64,000 nucleotides of DNA from Streptomyces sp. 2131.1 (GCF_900105515.1 NZ_FNSY01000001.1:3658001-3722000); one strand, 5' to 3'. Positions 7,257-16,469 are shown, numbered from the stretch's first letter. Translations and numbers: made by a program. The notes: generated by a model from the sequence alone, not told the origin.

Positions 7257-9374
7257 GAAGGCGTCCAGGTCCGGCGCGGCCGGTTCCGGCCGCTCGCCCT
7301 CGCCCTCGTTCAGCTCGAACCAGATCGACTTGCCGGCCCCGCGCGGGTCCACCCCCCACTTGTGCGCGAGCATCTCCATCAGCACCAGGCCCCGGCCGCT
7401 GGACGCCATCTCCCCGGGCCTGCGCTTGTGCGGCAGTTCGTCGCTGCCGTCGGCCACGTCCACCCGCAGGCACCGCTCCCCCGGCGACCCGGTCGCCCGG
7501 GCGACCATGAACGCGTCGCCGTCCGTGTGCACCAGGACGTTCGTGGCCACCTCGGAGAGCAGCAGCACCGCAGCGTCGACCTGGTCGGGGTCCGCCCAGT
7601 CGTGCAGCAGCTCCCGCAGCAGCCCCCGGGCCGCCGAGATCCGCTCCGGTTCGGCCTGGGCGATGGTCAGCGCGGTGCGCCGGGACACCGAGGGCTGCGC
7701 GACGGAACCCTCGCGGCGCAGCAGCAGCACCGCGACGTCGTCCTCGCGCCGGTCGGCGAGCGGCCCGGTCGTGTAGTGCGAGCCGGGCCCGTGCACGGCC
7801 TGCACCAGCGCGTCCGCGAGCTTCTCCAGGTCGCCGGTGTGCCGCTCCAGGATCGGCCGGAGCCGGGCCCAGCCGGTGGCCAGGTCGTGGCCGCCGGTCT
7901 CGATCAGCCCGTCCGTGCACAGCATGATCGTTTCGCCGGGCTCCATCACGATCCGGGTCGTCGGATAGTCCGCGTCCGCCTCGACGCCCAGCGGCAGCCC
8001 GCCCTCGGTCTGCCGGACGACGGCGGTGCCGTCGGCGGTCATCACCACGGGATCCGGATGGCCCGCCCGCGCGATGTCCAGGACCCCGGACTCCGGGTCG
8101 GCCTCCGCGTACAGGCATGTCGCGAAGCGGGCCGCCGTGCCCTCGTCGTCATCGCCGGGGGCGGTGAGACCGGACAGGAAGCGCGAGGCGCGCGCCAGCA
8201 CCGCGTCGGGTCGGTGCCCCTCGGAGGCGTACGCGCGCAGGGCGATCCGGAGCTGGCCCATCAGGCCCGCCGCCCGCACGTCGTGCCCCTGGACGTCACC
8301 GATGACGAGGGCGATGCGGCCGCTGGGCAGGGGGATCAGGTCGTACCAGTCGCCGCCGACCTGGAGGCCCCCGCCGGTCGGCACATAGCGCGCGGCCACG
8401 GTCATTCCCGGGATGCCGGGGCCGAGCGAGGGCATCATCGTGCGCTGGAGGCCCAGCGACAGCTCCCGCTCGGTGTCGGCGGCGCCGGCCCGGGCCAGCG
8501 CCTGGGCGAGCATGCGGGCCACGGTCGTCAGCACGGACCGCTCGTCCGGCGAGAACGACACCGGGTGGCGGAAACCGGCCATCCAGGTGCCCATGGTGCG
8601 CCCGGAGACGGTCAGCGGCAGAAAGGCCCAGGAGCGGCGCCCGAACTGCCGGGCCATCGGCCAGGTGGCCGGGTAGCGGCTGCGGTAGTCGTCCGGCGTG
8701 GGCAGGTAGATCGCCCGGCCCGTCCGTACGACCTCGGTCGCCGGGTAGTCCGTGTCCAGGGGCATGTCGGAGAACGGGCCCTCGTCGCTCAGCGAGTGCC
8801 CGTGCTGCCCGACGATGGTCAGCCGCTCGCCCTCGACACCGAAGACCGCGAGGCCGTCCGGCGAGAACCCGGGCATGGACAGCGAGTACGCGACCCGCAG
8901 GACCTCCGTCGTCGACCCGGCCTCGGCCAGCGCCCGTCCCGCGTCCAGCAGGAACGCCTCGCGCGAGCGCCTCCAGTCACCGGTGATCGCGGTGCCCGAC
9001 CCGCCGGCGCCGGGCCGGGGCTCCGCGACCTCCTGGAGGGTGCCGACCAGCACGTAGTCCCCGTCGCCCTCACCACCGGGGACGGGTTTGGAACGGCTGC
9101 GCACTGTACGCAGTACCCGGCCGCTGTCGTCCACGATCCTCAGCCTCGCCTCGGCGAGGGTGCCCTCGGCCACGGCGAGGCCGATGACCCCGGCGATCTC
9201 GTTCCAGTCGACGGGGTGGAAGCGGGAGCGAACCTCCGACTCGCGGAAGACACCGGGCTTCGGGGGGAGCTCCAGCAGACGGGCGGCCTCCGCGTCCAGC
9301 GTGACCGTCCCGGCTCCGTTGTCCCAGCGCCACAGCCCGGTCGCGGTCGCGGCCAGCACATCCTCGGTGCGCAT
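7245..9374 (-). CDS. PAS-GAF-SpoIIE phosphatase with C-terminal HATPase (RsbU/RsbW-like)
   Basis: This 709-residue cytosolic signalling protein has four parts. A PAS fold runs from about 10 to 110 (LWRWDNGAGTVTLD, HPVDWNEI). A GAF domain spans about 130-300. A SpoIIE/PP2C Ser/Thr phosphatase domain spans about 320-545 and includes GGDWYDLIPLP, VIGDVQGHDVRAA and MLCTDGLIE with metal-binding Asp residues. A HATPase_c domain fills about 565-700 (EVATNVLVHTDG, the N-box). It therefore combines phosphatase and anti-sigma-kinase-like functions, an arrangement common in Streptomyces, where such proteins act on anti-sigma-factor antagonists. No antagonist or sigma factor gene is adjacent. The start is ATG 9374; it is divergent from aspS. 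Confidence 0.93.
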   Translation of the reverse strand: MRTEDVLAATATGLWRWDNGAGTVTLDAEAARLLELPPKPGVFRESEVRSRFHPVDWNEIAGVIGLAVAEGTLAEARLRIVDDSGRVLRTVRSRSKPVPGGEGDGDYVLVGTLQEVAEPRPGAGGSGTAITGDWRRSREAFLLDAGRALAEAGSTTEVLRVAYSLSMPGFSPDGLAVFGVEGERLTIVGQHGHSLSDEGPFSDMPLDTDYPATEVVRTGRAIYLPTPDDYRSRYPATWPMARQFGRRSWAFLPLTVSGRTMGTWMAGFRHPVSFSPDERSVLTTVARMLAQALARAGAADTERELSLGLQRTMMPSLGPGIPGMTVAARYVPTGGGLQVGGDWYDLIPLPSGRIALVIGDVQGHDVRAAGLMGQLRIALRAYASEGHRPDAVLARASRFLSGLTAPGDDDEGTAARFATCLYAEADPESGVLDIARAGHPDPVVMTADGTAVVRQTEGGLPLGVEADADYPTTRIVMEPGETIMLCTDGLIETGGHDLATGWARLRPILERHTGDLEKLADALVQAVHGPGSHYTTGPLADRREDDVAVLLLRREGSVAQPSVSRRTALTIAQAEPERISAARGLLRELLHDWADPDQVDAAVLLLSEVATNVLVHTDGDAFMVARATGSPGERCLRVDVADGSDELPHKRRPGEMASSGRGLVLMEMLAHKWGVDPRGAGKSIWFELNEGEGERPEPAAPDLDAFEDL

Positions 9375-9525
9375 TGCCCCACTTTAGACCGCCATGTGGG
9401 CGGAAGGCAGTGGCGCGGGCCCACGGACGATCTTGGTGCGGGCAATGACAATGAAACCCTCCGGTCGCGGGCGGTAGCCTGGGAGGGCTATTCAGCCCCC
9501 AACCGCGAAGACTGGATGAACGACG

Positions 9526-11307
9526 ATGCATCGGTACAGGTCCCACACCTGCGGCGAGCTCCGCGCCTCTGACGTCGGCACCGACGTCCGGCTGAGCGGC
9601 TGGCTGCACAATCGCCGAGACCTGGGCGGCATCCTCTTCATCGATCTGCGCGACCACTACGGCCTGGTGCAGCTCGTCGCCCGCCCCGGCACCCCGGGCA
9701 ACGAGGCCCTGGCGAAGCTGACCAAGGAGACCGTCGTCCGGATCGACGGCAAGGTCTCCGCGCGCGGCACCGAGAACGTCAACCCGGACCTGCCGACCGG
9801 CGAGATCGAGATCGAGGTCTCAGACGTCGAGGTGCTGGGCGAGGCCGGCCCGCTGCCCTTCACGATCAACGCCGAGGACGGCGTCAACGAGGAGCGGCGC
9901 CTGGAGTACCGCTTCCTGGACCTGCGCCGCGAGCGCATGCACCGCAACATCATGCTGCGCTCCGCCGTGATCGCCTCGATCCGGTCCAAGATGGTCGCCC
10001 TCGGCTTCAACGAGATGGCGACGCCCATCCTCACCGCGACCTCCCCCGAGGGCGCCCGTGACTTCGTCGTCCCGTCCCGGCTGAACCCCGGCAAGTTCTA
10101 CGCGCTGCCGCAGGCCCCGCAGCAGTTCAAGCAGCTGCTGATGATCTCGGGCTTCGACCGGTACTTCCAGATCGCGCCCTGCTTCCGTGACGAGGACGCC
10201 CGCGCCGACCGTTCGCCCGGCGAGTTCTACCAGCTCGACGTCGAGATGTCCTTCGTCGAGCAGGAAGACGTCTTCCAGCCGATCGAGAAGCTCATGACCG
10301 AGCTGTTCGAGGAGTTCGGCAACGGCCGCCACGTCACCTCGCCGTTCCCGCGCATCCCGTTCCGCGAGTCGATGCTGAAGTACGGCAACGACAAGCCGGA
10401 CCTGCGCGCCAAGCTGGAGCTCGTCGACATCTCCGACGTCTTCGCGGACTCGGGGTTCAAGGCGTTCGCCGGCAAGCACGTCCGCGCCCTGCCGGTGCCG
10501 GACACGGCGGGCCAGTCCCGCAAGTTCTTCGACGGCCTCGGCGACTACGCCGTGCAGCACGGCGCCAAGGGCCTGGCCTGGGTCCGCGTCGGCGAGGACG
10601 GCACGCTGGCCGGTCCGATCGCCAAGTTCCTCACCGAGACCGACGTCAAGACGCTCACCGAGCGCCTCTCGCTCGTCCCGGGCCACGCCGTCTTCTTCGG
10701 CGCCGGCGAGTTCGACGAGGTCTCCAAGATCATGTCCGCCGTCCGCGTCGAGGCCGCCAAGCGGGCCGGCCACTTCGAGGAGGGCGTCTTCCGGTTCTGC
10801 TGGGTCGTCGACTTCCCGATGTACGAGAAGGACGAGGAGACCGGGAAGATCGACTTCTCCCACAACCCCTTCTCGATGCCCCAGGGCGGCCTGAAGGACC
10901 TGGAGGAGAAGGACCCGCTGGACATCCTCGCCTGGCAGTACGACATCGTCTGCAACGGCATCGAGCTGTCCTCCGGCGCCATCCGGAACCACGAGCCCGA
11001 GCTGATGATCAAGGCCTTCGAGATCGCCGGCTACGACCGCGAGACGGTCGAGAAGGAGTTCGCGGGCATGCTCAAGGCCTTCCGCCTCGGCGCCCCGCCG
11101 CACGGCGGCATCGCCCCGGGCGTCGACCGCATCGTGATGCTGCTGGCCGACGAGCCCAACATCCGCGAGACCATCGCCTTCCCGCTCAACGGCAACGCCC
11201 AGGATCTGATGATGGGCGCGCCCACCGTCCTGGAGGAGACCCGCCTCCGCGAGCTGAACATCCAGCTCCGCAAGCCGGCCGCGCCGGCGAAGGACGCGCA
11301 GAAGTAG
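9526..11307 (+). CDS. aspS: Aspartyl-tRNA synthetase
   Basis: This class II synthetase (593 aa) charges tRNA with Asp. The N-terminal OB-fold anticodon-binding domain spans 1-110 (MHRYRSHTCGEL, VRLSGWLHNRRD). Class II motif 2 is FRDEDARADRSPGEFYQLD near 225, and motif 3 is GAPPHGGIAPGVDRIVMLL near 525. The bacterial GAD insertion lies between them. The motif 2 wording (RADRSPGEFYQLD) differs from RADRQPEFTQLD, which I recall for mycobacterial enzymes, and is closer to alphaproteobacterial AspRS. Whether it discriminates against tRNA-Asn, or also charges it for a GatCAB route, cannot be decided here. A parS site and a strong terminator follow directly. Confidence 0.97.
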   Translation: MHRYRSHTCGELRASDVGTDVRLSGWLHNRRDLGGILFIDLRDHYGLVQLVARPGTPGNEALAKLTKETVVRIDGKVSARGTENVNPDLPTGEIEIEVSDVEVLGEAGPLPFTINAEDGVNEERRLEYRFLDLRRERMHRNIMLRSAVIASIRSKMVALGFNEMATPILTATSPEGARDFVVPSRLNPGKFYALPQAPQQFKQLLMISGFDRYFQIAPCFRDEDARADRSPGEFYQLDVEMSFVEQEDVFQPIEKLMTELFEEFGNGRHVTSPFPRIPFRESMLKYGNDKPDLRAKLELVDISDVFADSGFKAFAGKHVRALPVPDTAGQSRKFFDGLGDYAVQHGAKGLAWVRVGEDGTLAGPIAKFLTETDVKTLTERLSLVPGHAVFFGAGEFDEVSKIMSAVRVEAAKRAGHFEEGVFRFCWVVDFPMYEKDEETGKIDFSHNPFSMPQGGLKDLEEKDPLDILAWQYDIVCNGIELSSGAIRNHEPELMIKAFEIAGYDRETVEKEFAGMLKAFRLGAPPHGGIAPGVDRIVMLLADEPNIRETIAFPLNGNAQDLMMGAPTVLEETRLRELNIQLRKPAAPAKDAQK

Positions 11308-11313
11308 TTCCAC

Positions 11314-11331
11314 CTGTTTCACGTGAAACAG
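11314..11331. other. parS: parS, ParB-binding centromere site (18-bp perfect palindrome)
   Basis: GTTTCACGTGAAAC at 11316-11329 is exactly the Streptomyces parS sequence. The palindrome extends two more bases on each side (11314-11331), matching the general bacterial parS TGTTTCACGTGAAACA. It lies 6 bp after the aspS stop. ParB is known to load on such sites near oriC and segregate chromosomes into spores. Confidence 0.95.
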
Positions 11332-11356
11332 CCCCCGGCCACCTCCGGCCGGGGGC
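11331..11356 (+). terminator. aspS terminator
   Basis: A perfect 10-bp GC stem (11331-11340 with 11347-11356) and a 6-base loop directly abuts the parS palindrome. Confidence 0.75.
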
Positions 11357-11510
11357 TGTTCGCGTGACGGGCCCCCGGCCGGTTCCGAATAGGCACACGA
11401 ATCACCTGAACAGCTACGGCCGGATGGGCTGTGCCACGGATTGGGCGAGGGCGCGGGCGGCAATGACTGGGTGGGCCGACACCGGCGCATTGACTGCTGA
11501 GGAGCCCTCC

Positions 11511-12356
11511 GTGCCCGTGCCCCCTTCGCGTGCTCCCCTGCGCCTGCCGCACGTCGTCTGCTCCTTGCTCCTGCTCGTGCTGCTCGCCGGGTGCGGTGCG
11601 GGCGGCCTCGCCGGTACGGAACTGAGCGGTCCCACCACGGAACACACGCCGGTCCAGGGCGTACCGGGCCCGCCCGGAGCCGCCGCGTCCGCCGCCGGGG
11701 CGCCGTCGGGCGAGGTGCCGGTCCCGCCCTCGGTGCCCGAGCCCTCGCCGCTGCCCACGGAGATCCCGGGCCTCGGACCGAAGACCCGGGCGGCGATCCC
11801 GGCCACGGCGCGGCAGGCGTTCGTGGTGACCGGTGAGGGGCCGGACTCCAACCGGTCGACCGCCGTCCTCTACACCCTGGACGGGCCCGCCGGACCGGGC
11901 TGGCGCCCCGCGCTGGGGCCCTGGCCCGCGCACAACGCCCTCAACGGCTGGACCGGCGAGCACTGGGAGGGCGATCTGCGCTCACCCGTCGGCGTCTTCA
12001 CGCTGACCGCCGCCGGCGGTCGCCTCGATCCCCCGGACACGGCGCTGCTGCCGTACGACCTGAGCCCCGACTTCGCCGTGACCGGCGAGGGGTTCCACGG
12101 GGAGCCGCTGGAGGGCTCCTTCGACTACGTCGTCGCCATCGACTACAACCGGGCCCCCGGCACCTCCCCGCTCGACCACACCCGCCCCCTCGGCGAGGAG
12201 CGCGGCGGCGGCATCTGGGTGCACGTCGACCACGGGGGGCCCACCCAGGGCTGCGTCTCCGTCACCGAGGACCGGATGAAGGAGCTCCTCGGGGCGCTCG
12301 ACCCGGAGCAGCGGCCGGTCATCGTGATGGGCGACGCGGAGTCGCTGGGCCGCTGA
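11511..12356 (+). CDS. L,D-transpeptidase family lipoprotein
   Basis: The 281-residue protein starts at GTG 11511, with GAGGAG at good spacing. It has a lipoprotein signal: hydrophobic LPHVVCSLLLLVLLAGC with lipobox LAGC, so the mature protein is lipid-anchored outside the membrane. A Pro/Ser/Gly-rich linker of about 60 residues follows, then a YkuD/ErfK-type catalytic domain ending IWVHVDHGGPTQGCVSVTED, which contains the conserved His and the nucleophilic Cys. Family members form 3-3 cross-links in peptidoglycan or attach proteins to it. The catalytic loop differs from the classic SHGCVRM form, so activity is inferred. It lies upstream of a two-component system that might control it. Confidence 0.85.
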   Translation: MPVPPSRAPLRLPHVVCSLLLLVLLAGCGAGGLAGTELSGPTTEHTPVQGVPGPPGAAASAAGAPSGEVPVPPSVPEPSPLPTEIPGLGPKTRAAIPATARQAFVVTGEGPDSNRSTAVLYTLDGPAGPGWRPALGPWPAHNALNGWTGEHWEGDLRSPVGVFTLTAAGGRLDPPDTALLPYDLSPDFAVTGEGFHGEPLEGSFDYVVAIDYNRAPGTSPLDHTRPLGEERGGGIWVHVDHGGPTQGCVSVTEDRMKELLGALDPEQRPVIVMGDAESLGR

Positions 12357-12456
12357 GCCGCCCCGGGCCGGAGAGCTTTGCGAAACGTCCCTTCCCGTAT
12401 CAAGGACGCATCCTGGGAGGGAGTGGACACGCATGCACGAGGCAGGGGACATCACG

Positions 12457-13110
12457 ATGCGGGTACTGGTCGCCGAGGACGAGGAGATCCTCGCGGAGCT
12501 GGTCGCCACCGGACTGCGGCGGGCCGGCTTCGCCGTCGACACGGTGTACAGCGGTGACGCCGCCCAGGCCTACCTCGGACTGCACGACTACGACGTGGTC
12601 GTCCTCGACCGCGATCTGCCCCGGGTGCACGGCGACGACGTGGCGCGCGGACTCGTCGCCTCCGGCTCCCGCACCAGGATCCTGATGCTGACGGCCGCCG
12701 GGTCCATGGAGGACCGCGTCGCCGGGCTCGACCTGGGCGCCGACGACTACCTGGGCAAGCCCTTCGAGTTCCCCGAACTCGTCTCACGCGTACGCGCCCT
12801 GCGGCGGCGCAGCGCCCGGCCCGTACCGCCGCAGCTGGAGCGGTACGGCATCCGGCTCGACACCGTACGCCGGTCCGCGACCCGGGACGGGCGGGACCTG
12901 GACCTGTCGCCGAAGGAGTTCACCGTGCTCCAGCTCCTCCTGGAGGCGGACGGCGGCACGGTCAGCGCGGAGGAGCTGCTGGAGCGGGCCTGGGACGCCA
13001 ACGCCGACCCCTTCACGGGCGCCGTCCGGGTCTGCATGAGCAAGCTGCGCGGCAAGCTCGGCGAGCCCGCCGTGATCCGGACCGTCCAGGGCGTGGGGTA
13101 CGCCCTGTGA
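12457..13110 (+). CDS. OmpR-family response regulator
   Basis: The receiver domain spans residues 1-115, with acidic pocket EDEE, phosphoacceptor Asp in VVLDRDLP, Thr in MLTAAG and Lys in LGKPFEF. An OmpR-type winged helix spans 125-217 (LSPKEFTVLQLLLEADGGTVSAEELL). I chose ATG 12457, where the conserved domain starts (MRVLVAEDEE). An in-frame ATG at 12433 also has a good AG-rich site and would add eight residues. The gene overlaps the downstream histidine kinase by 4 bp, so the two are translationally coupled partners. Target genes are not known. Confidence 0.93.
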   Translation: MRVLVAEDEEILAELVATGLRRAGFAVDTVYSGDAAQAYLGLHDYDVVVLDRDLPRVHGDDVARGLVASGSRTRILMLTAAGSMEDRVAGLDLGADDYLGKPFEFPELVSRVRALRRRSARPVPPQLERYGIRLDTVRRSATRDGRDLDLSPKEFTVLQLLLEADGGTVSAEELLERAWDANADPFTGAVRVCMSKLRGKLGEPAVIRTVQGVGYAL

Positions 13111-14303
13111 AGCGTCCGCCCCTGCTGCCGCACTCCACGATCAGGACCCGCATCGCCCTCGTCTACGGCGGGGTCTTCCTGATCCTCGGTACGGCCCTGC
13201 TCGCCACCGTCAACCTGGCCTCCCGCGCCGGTACGGACTCGCAGGCCCGCGCCATCGCGGAGACCGCCGTCGTGGTCCAGCCCGGCTACGCGGTCAACGG
13301 TCCGCTCGTCAGTCGCCGCCGCCTCGGTCCGCCGACCGTCTACGACCTCACCGACCACGTCAGCGACGCGGCGGGCCACCAGCTGCTCATCTGGTCGGCC
13401 GCCGCCCTGCTGGTGATGACGGCGTGCGCGGTGGGCGTCGGCTGGTGGACGGCGGGGCGGGTCCTGCGGCCCGTCCACACCATGACCGCCAAGGCCCGCC
13501 AGCTCTCCGAGCACACCCTCCACGAGCGGATCGCCGCCGGCGGGCCCGACGACGAGCTGAAGGAGCTCGGCGACACGCTCGACGCGCTGCTCGCCCGGCT
13601 GGAGCGGGCCTTCGACAGCCAGAGGCGGTTCATCGCCAACGCCTCGCACGAGCTGCGCACCCCGCTGGCCACCCAGCGCGCCGCGATCCAGATCGGTCTG
13701 GACGACCCGACGCCCGACGACCTCGTCCGCACCCGGCAGACCCTGCTGGACAACAACCGCCGCAGCGAACGGCTCATCGAGGGGCTGCTCGTCCTGGCGC
13801 GCAGCGAGCGGGGGCTGGCCAGGAGCGAGCGGGAGCCGGTGGACCTGGCCCGGGTGGCGGCCGAGGAAGCGGCCGGGCACCGGGGCGTCCGGCTGGACAC
13901 CCGGCCCTGTCAGGTGCGCGGGAACCGGCTGCTGCTGGCCCAGCTGGTGTCGAACCTGCTGGCCAACGCGGTGACGTACAACGTGCCCGGCGGGAGCGTC
14001 GACGTGTCGGTGGTCCCGGCCGGCGGCGGGGTCCTCCTGGAGGTCCGCAACACGGGGCCCGTGGTGGACGCGGCGGACGTCCCCGGGCTGTTCGAGCCGT
14101 TCCGGCGGGGCGAGGGCAAGGACCGGATGGGGCCGGGCTCGGGGCTCGGCCTGTCCATCGTGCGGTCCATCGCGCTGGCCCACGACGGTACGGTCACGGC
14201 GGTGCCGGGCCCAGGGGGCGGGCTCGCCGTGACCGTACGCCTGCCGGCGGTTCAGGAACGCGCGGCCACCCACGCGGGGAGCGCCGCGAGCAGCTCGCGG
14301 TAG
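13107..14303 (+). CDS. Sensor histidine kinase, partner of the preceding regulator
   Basis: The 398-residue membrane kinase starts at GTG 13107 inside the regulator's stop (GTGA overlap). TM1 is about residues 15-35 and TM2 about 95-115, enclosing a short extracytoplasmic loop of about 55 residues. A HAMP segment follows (WWTAGRVLRPVHTMTAKA). The HisKA box is FIANASHELRTPLATQRA with the phosphorylated His. The ATPase domain has NLLANAVTYN and GSGLGLSIVRSI. The last 17 codons run over the 3' end of the convergent vWA gene. The small sensor loop suggests sensing within or near the membrane (inference). Confidence 0.93.
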   Translation: MKRPPLLPHSTIRTRIALVYGGVFLILGTALLATVNLASRAGTDSQARAIAETAVVVQPGYAVNGPLVSRRRLGPPTVYDLTDHVSDAAGHQLLIWSAAALLVMTACAVGVGWWTAGRVLRPVHTMTAKARQLSEHTLHERIAAGGPDDELKELGDTLDALLARLERAFDSQRRFIANASHELRTPLATQRAAIQIGLDDPTPDDLVRTRQTLLDNNRRSERLIEGLLVLARSERGLARSEREPVDLARVAAEEAAGHRGVRLDTRPCQVRGNRLLLAQLVSNLLANAVTYNVPGGSVDVSVVPAGGGVLLEVRNTGPVVDAADVPGLFEPFRRGEGKDRMGPGSGLGLSIVRSIALAHDGTVTAVPGPGGGLAVTVRLPAVQERAATHAGSAASSSR

Positions 14304-15781
14304 AACGCGGTGTCCGGGACCTCGCGGGGGGCGGGGCCCGCGTGGAGGAAGCCGGTGTTCGGGGCGTCCAGCTTCCGCAGGAAGTCGAAGCCCTTGCCGT
14401 CCTTCTCGCCGAACGCGACGAACTGGAAGAACAGCGGCAGCCGGGCCGCCTCGTCGATCGCCTGACGGGCTGCCTGGCGGACGTCCGGCGGTCCGTCCGT
14501 CTGGAAGACCACCAGCGCCGGACCGGTCGATCCGGACGCCTCGTAGTGCGCGACGACCTCCTCGACCGCGCGGTGGTAGTTCGTCCGGCCGAGGCGGCCG
14601 AGGCCCGCGTTCAGCTCGTCGATCCGGCCCTCGTGGCCGTCCAGCTCCACCGTGCCGGTGCCGTCGATGTCGGTCGAGAAGAACACGACCCGCACGGTGG
14701 CGCTCTCGTCGAGGTGCGCGGCGAGCGCGAGCGTGCGGTCGCCCAGGTGCTGGGCGCTGCCGTCCTTGTAGAACGGACGCATGGAACCGGAACGGTCCAG
14801 GACCAGGTAGACCGTGGCCCGCAGCCCGGTCAGCCCGTGCGCCTTGAGTGCGGCCTGCGCGGCCTTGTACGCCCCGGCCAGCTCGGGCGCGCGTGCCTTC
14901 ACCTTGGCGAGGCCGAGGGCGGGCTTTCCGGTGGTGACGGCGTTGGCGGCGGTGGCGGCCGGGGCCGCCTGGAGGGGTTCCGGGTCGGGCTCCGGGTCCA
15001 TGTCGATGATGATCGCGGAGGGAGCGGCGGGGGCCGCGACCGGCTCGGGCGCGACGGCGGCCTCGGGCTCGGGGGCCGCGACCGGCTCCGGTGCGACGGC
15101 GGCCTTCGATTCGGGGGCTGCGACCGGCTCCGGCTCGACCACGGCCTCCGGCTCGGGGGCCGCTACGGGCGCGGGCTCGGCGACCGGCGCGGGCACCGGC
15201 GTCTCGCTCGCGACGACCGGCTCGGGCTCGGGGGTCTCCGAAGCGGTGACCGGCTCCGGGGCCGCGACGGGCTCGGGGGCGACGGCGGCCTCGGGCTCGG
15301 GGGCCGGCGTGGCGGCGGGTGCGACGACAGGCTCGGGCTCGACGGCCTCGGCAGCCGGCTCCGGCGCCTCGGAATCCGCGACGGGCGCGGCCGGTTCGGG
15401 CGCGACGGTCTCCGCGACCGGCTCCGGGACCCCGGGCGCAGCGGACGCGTCCGGTTCCACAGCGGCCACCGCGTCCGGCTCGGCGGCCTCGGCGGCCCCT
15501 CGCGGCCCCTGCCCCTGGGCCGGGACCGTCGGCGTGACCGGGTTGTCGAAGGCCGCGGCCACCAGGTCGGACGCCTTGGCGTCCTCGTCCGAGGTCGCGG
15601 GGGCCGGTACCGAGATCCTGACGGGCTGTTCGCCGTCCGCTGCGGGCTCGTCCACCGCGACCGACTCGGACTCCGCGGGCACGGAGCGCTCGCCCTGGGG
15701 CGGGACCGTGGCCGTCGTCGGCTCGTCCAGTTCCGTGCGGTCACGGCCGAACACCTTGCGCAGCAAGCTCCGAATGCCCAT
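14252..15781 (-). CDS. vWA-domain protein (TerF-like) with long Pro/Ala/Glu repeat region
   Basis: The 509-residue protein has three parts. An N-terminal stretch starts MGIRSLLRKVFGRDRTELDE. Residues about 60-265 form a low-complexity region of recurring PEPVAAPE / EPEAAVAPEP units that is extended and acidic. The C-terminal von Willebrand A domain (about 295-505) contains the intact metal-ion adhesion motif DRSGSM, and TNYH and QTDGPPD supply the other ligand positions. The domain resembles TerF-type vWA proteins of tellurite/chemical-stress loci, often run with TerD proteins, but no ter genes are adjacent. Its 3' end overlaps the histidine kinase gene by 52 bp on the opposite strand. No signal peptide is evident. 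Confidence 0.85.
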   Translation of the reverse strand: MGIRSLLRKVFGRDRTELDEPTTATVPPQGERSVPAESESVAVDEPAADGEQPVRISVPAPATSDEDAKASDLVAAAFDNPVTPTVPAQGQGPRGAAEAAEPDAVAAVEPDASAAPGVPEPVAETVAPEPAAPVADSEAPEPAAEAVEPEPVVAPAATPAPEPEAAVAPEPVAAPEPVTASETPEPEPVVASETPVPAPVAEPAPVAAPEPEAVVEPEPVAAPESKAAVAPEPVAAPEPEAAVAPEPVAAPAAPSAIIIDMDPEPDPEPLQAAPAATAANAVTTGKPALGLAKVKARAPELAGAYKAAQAALKAHGLTGLRATVYLVLDRSGSMRPFYKDGSAQHLGDRTLALAAHLDESATVRVVFFSTDIDGTGTVELDGHEGRIDELNAGLGRLGRTNYHRAVEEVVAHYEASGSTGPALVVFQTDGPPDVRQAARQAIDEAARLPLFFQFVAFGEKDGKGFDFLRKLDAPNTGFLHAGPAPREVPDTAFYRELLAALPAWVAARS

Positions 15782-16049
15782 GGGCGAGGCCTTTCGCGTG
15801 AGTTGGGTGCGATGAATGTCCGTACTGCGGGAATTGATCCCTGGCCAGGGCGGATACGTAAGGTTAGCGGCCGGATCAGGCCTGTCGGCGGCATGTCCCG
15901 CCTGTGGGACAACTGAGCCGCAACCGAGCCCTGACCGAGTCCCGGGCGCCCGTACGGACGTTCACCGCACCCGCACTTCACCTGCGCCGCAGGGGCGCCG
16001 AGTTGACGCGGGGCCGTACCGTCCCGCCGTACGGCATACAGTCGGACGC

Positions 16050-16457
16050 ATGGTTTCCGGTGAGGCTCCGCAGACGGAGGGCAGCGTCCGGGTCGATGTC
16101 TGGATCTGGTCGGTCCGGCTCACGAAGACCCGTGCGCAGGCCGCTGCCGCCTGCCGTGCGGGTCATGTGAAGGTCGCCGGCGAACGCGCCAAGCCCGCGC
16201 AGCCGGTGCGCGTCGGTGACGAGGTACGGCTGCGGCACGCGGGCCGGGACCGGATCGTCGTCGTGTCGAAGCTGGTGAAGAAGCGGGTCGGGCCGCCCGT
16301 GGCCGTCGAGTGCTTCGTCGACAACAGCCCGCCCCCGCCGCCCCGCGAGGCCGCGATCCAGGTGCCGGTCCGGGACCGGGGCGCGGGCCGCCCGACCAAG
16401 CGGGACCGGCGCGAGATGGACCGGCTGCGCGGGAAGGGGCCCGGCCCGGAGGAGTGA
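16050..16457 (+). CDS. S4-domain RNA-binding protein (Hsp15/RlbA-like)
   Basis: The 135-residue basic protein has an S4 RNA-binding fold at residues about 13-75 (VRVDVWIWSVRLTKTRAQAAAACRAG in outline, then HVKVAGERAKPAQPVRVGDEVRL). A Pro-rich turn and a highly basic tail ending RPTKRDRREMDRLRGK follow. This is the heat-shock protein 15 / YrfH type, which in E. coli binds stalled 50S subunits that carry a nascent chain. I chose ATG 16050; an open frame extends upstream to 15816, but that stretch is not S4-like and lies in the divergent promoter region. The 268-bp gap to the vWA gene holds no other recognisable gene. Confidence 0.88.
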   Translation: MVSGEAPQTEGSVRVDVWIWSVRLTKTRAQAAAACRAGHVKVAGERAKPAQPVRVGDEVRLRHAGRDRIVVVSKLVKKRVGPPVAVECFVDNSPPPPPREAAIQVPVRDRGAGRPTKRDRREMDRLRGKGPGPEE

Positions 16458-16469
16458 GGCGAGGACGCC

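Noticed and set aside
15782..16049. Coding extension of the S4 protein to 15816
   Set aside because: The extra residues are not S4-like and lie in the promoter region shared with the divergent vWA gene.
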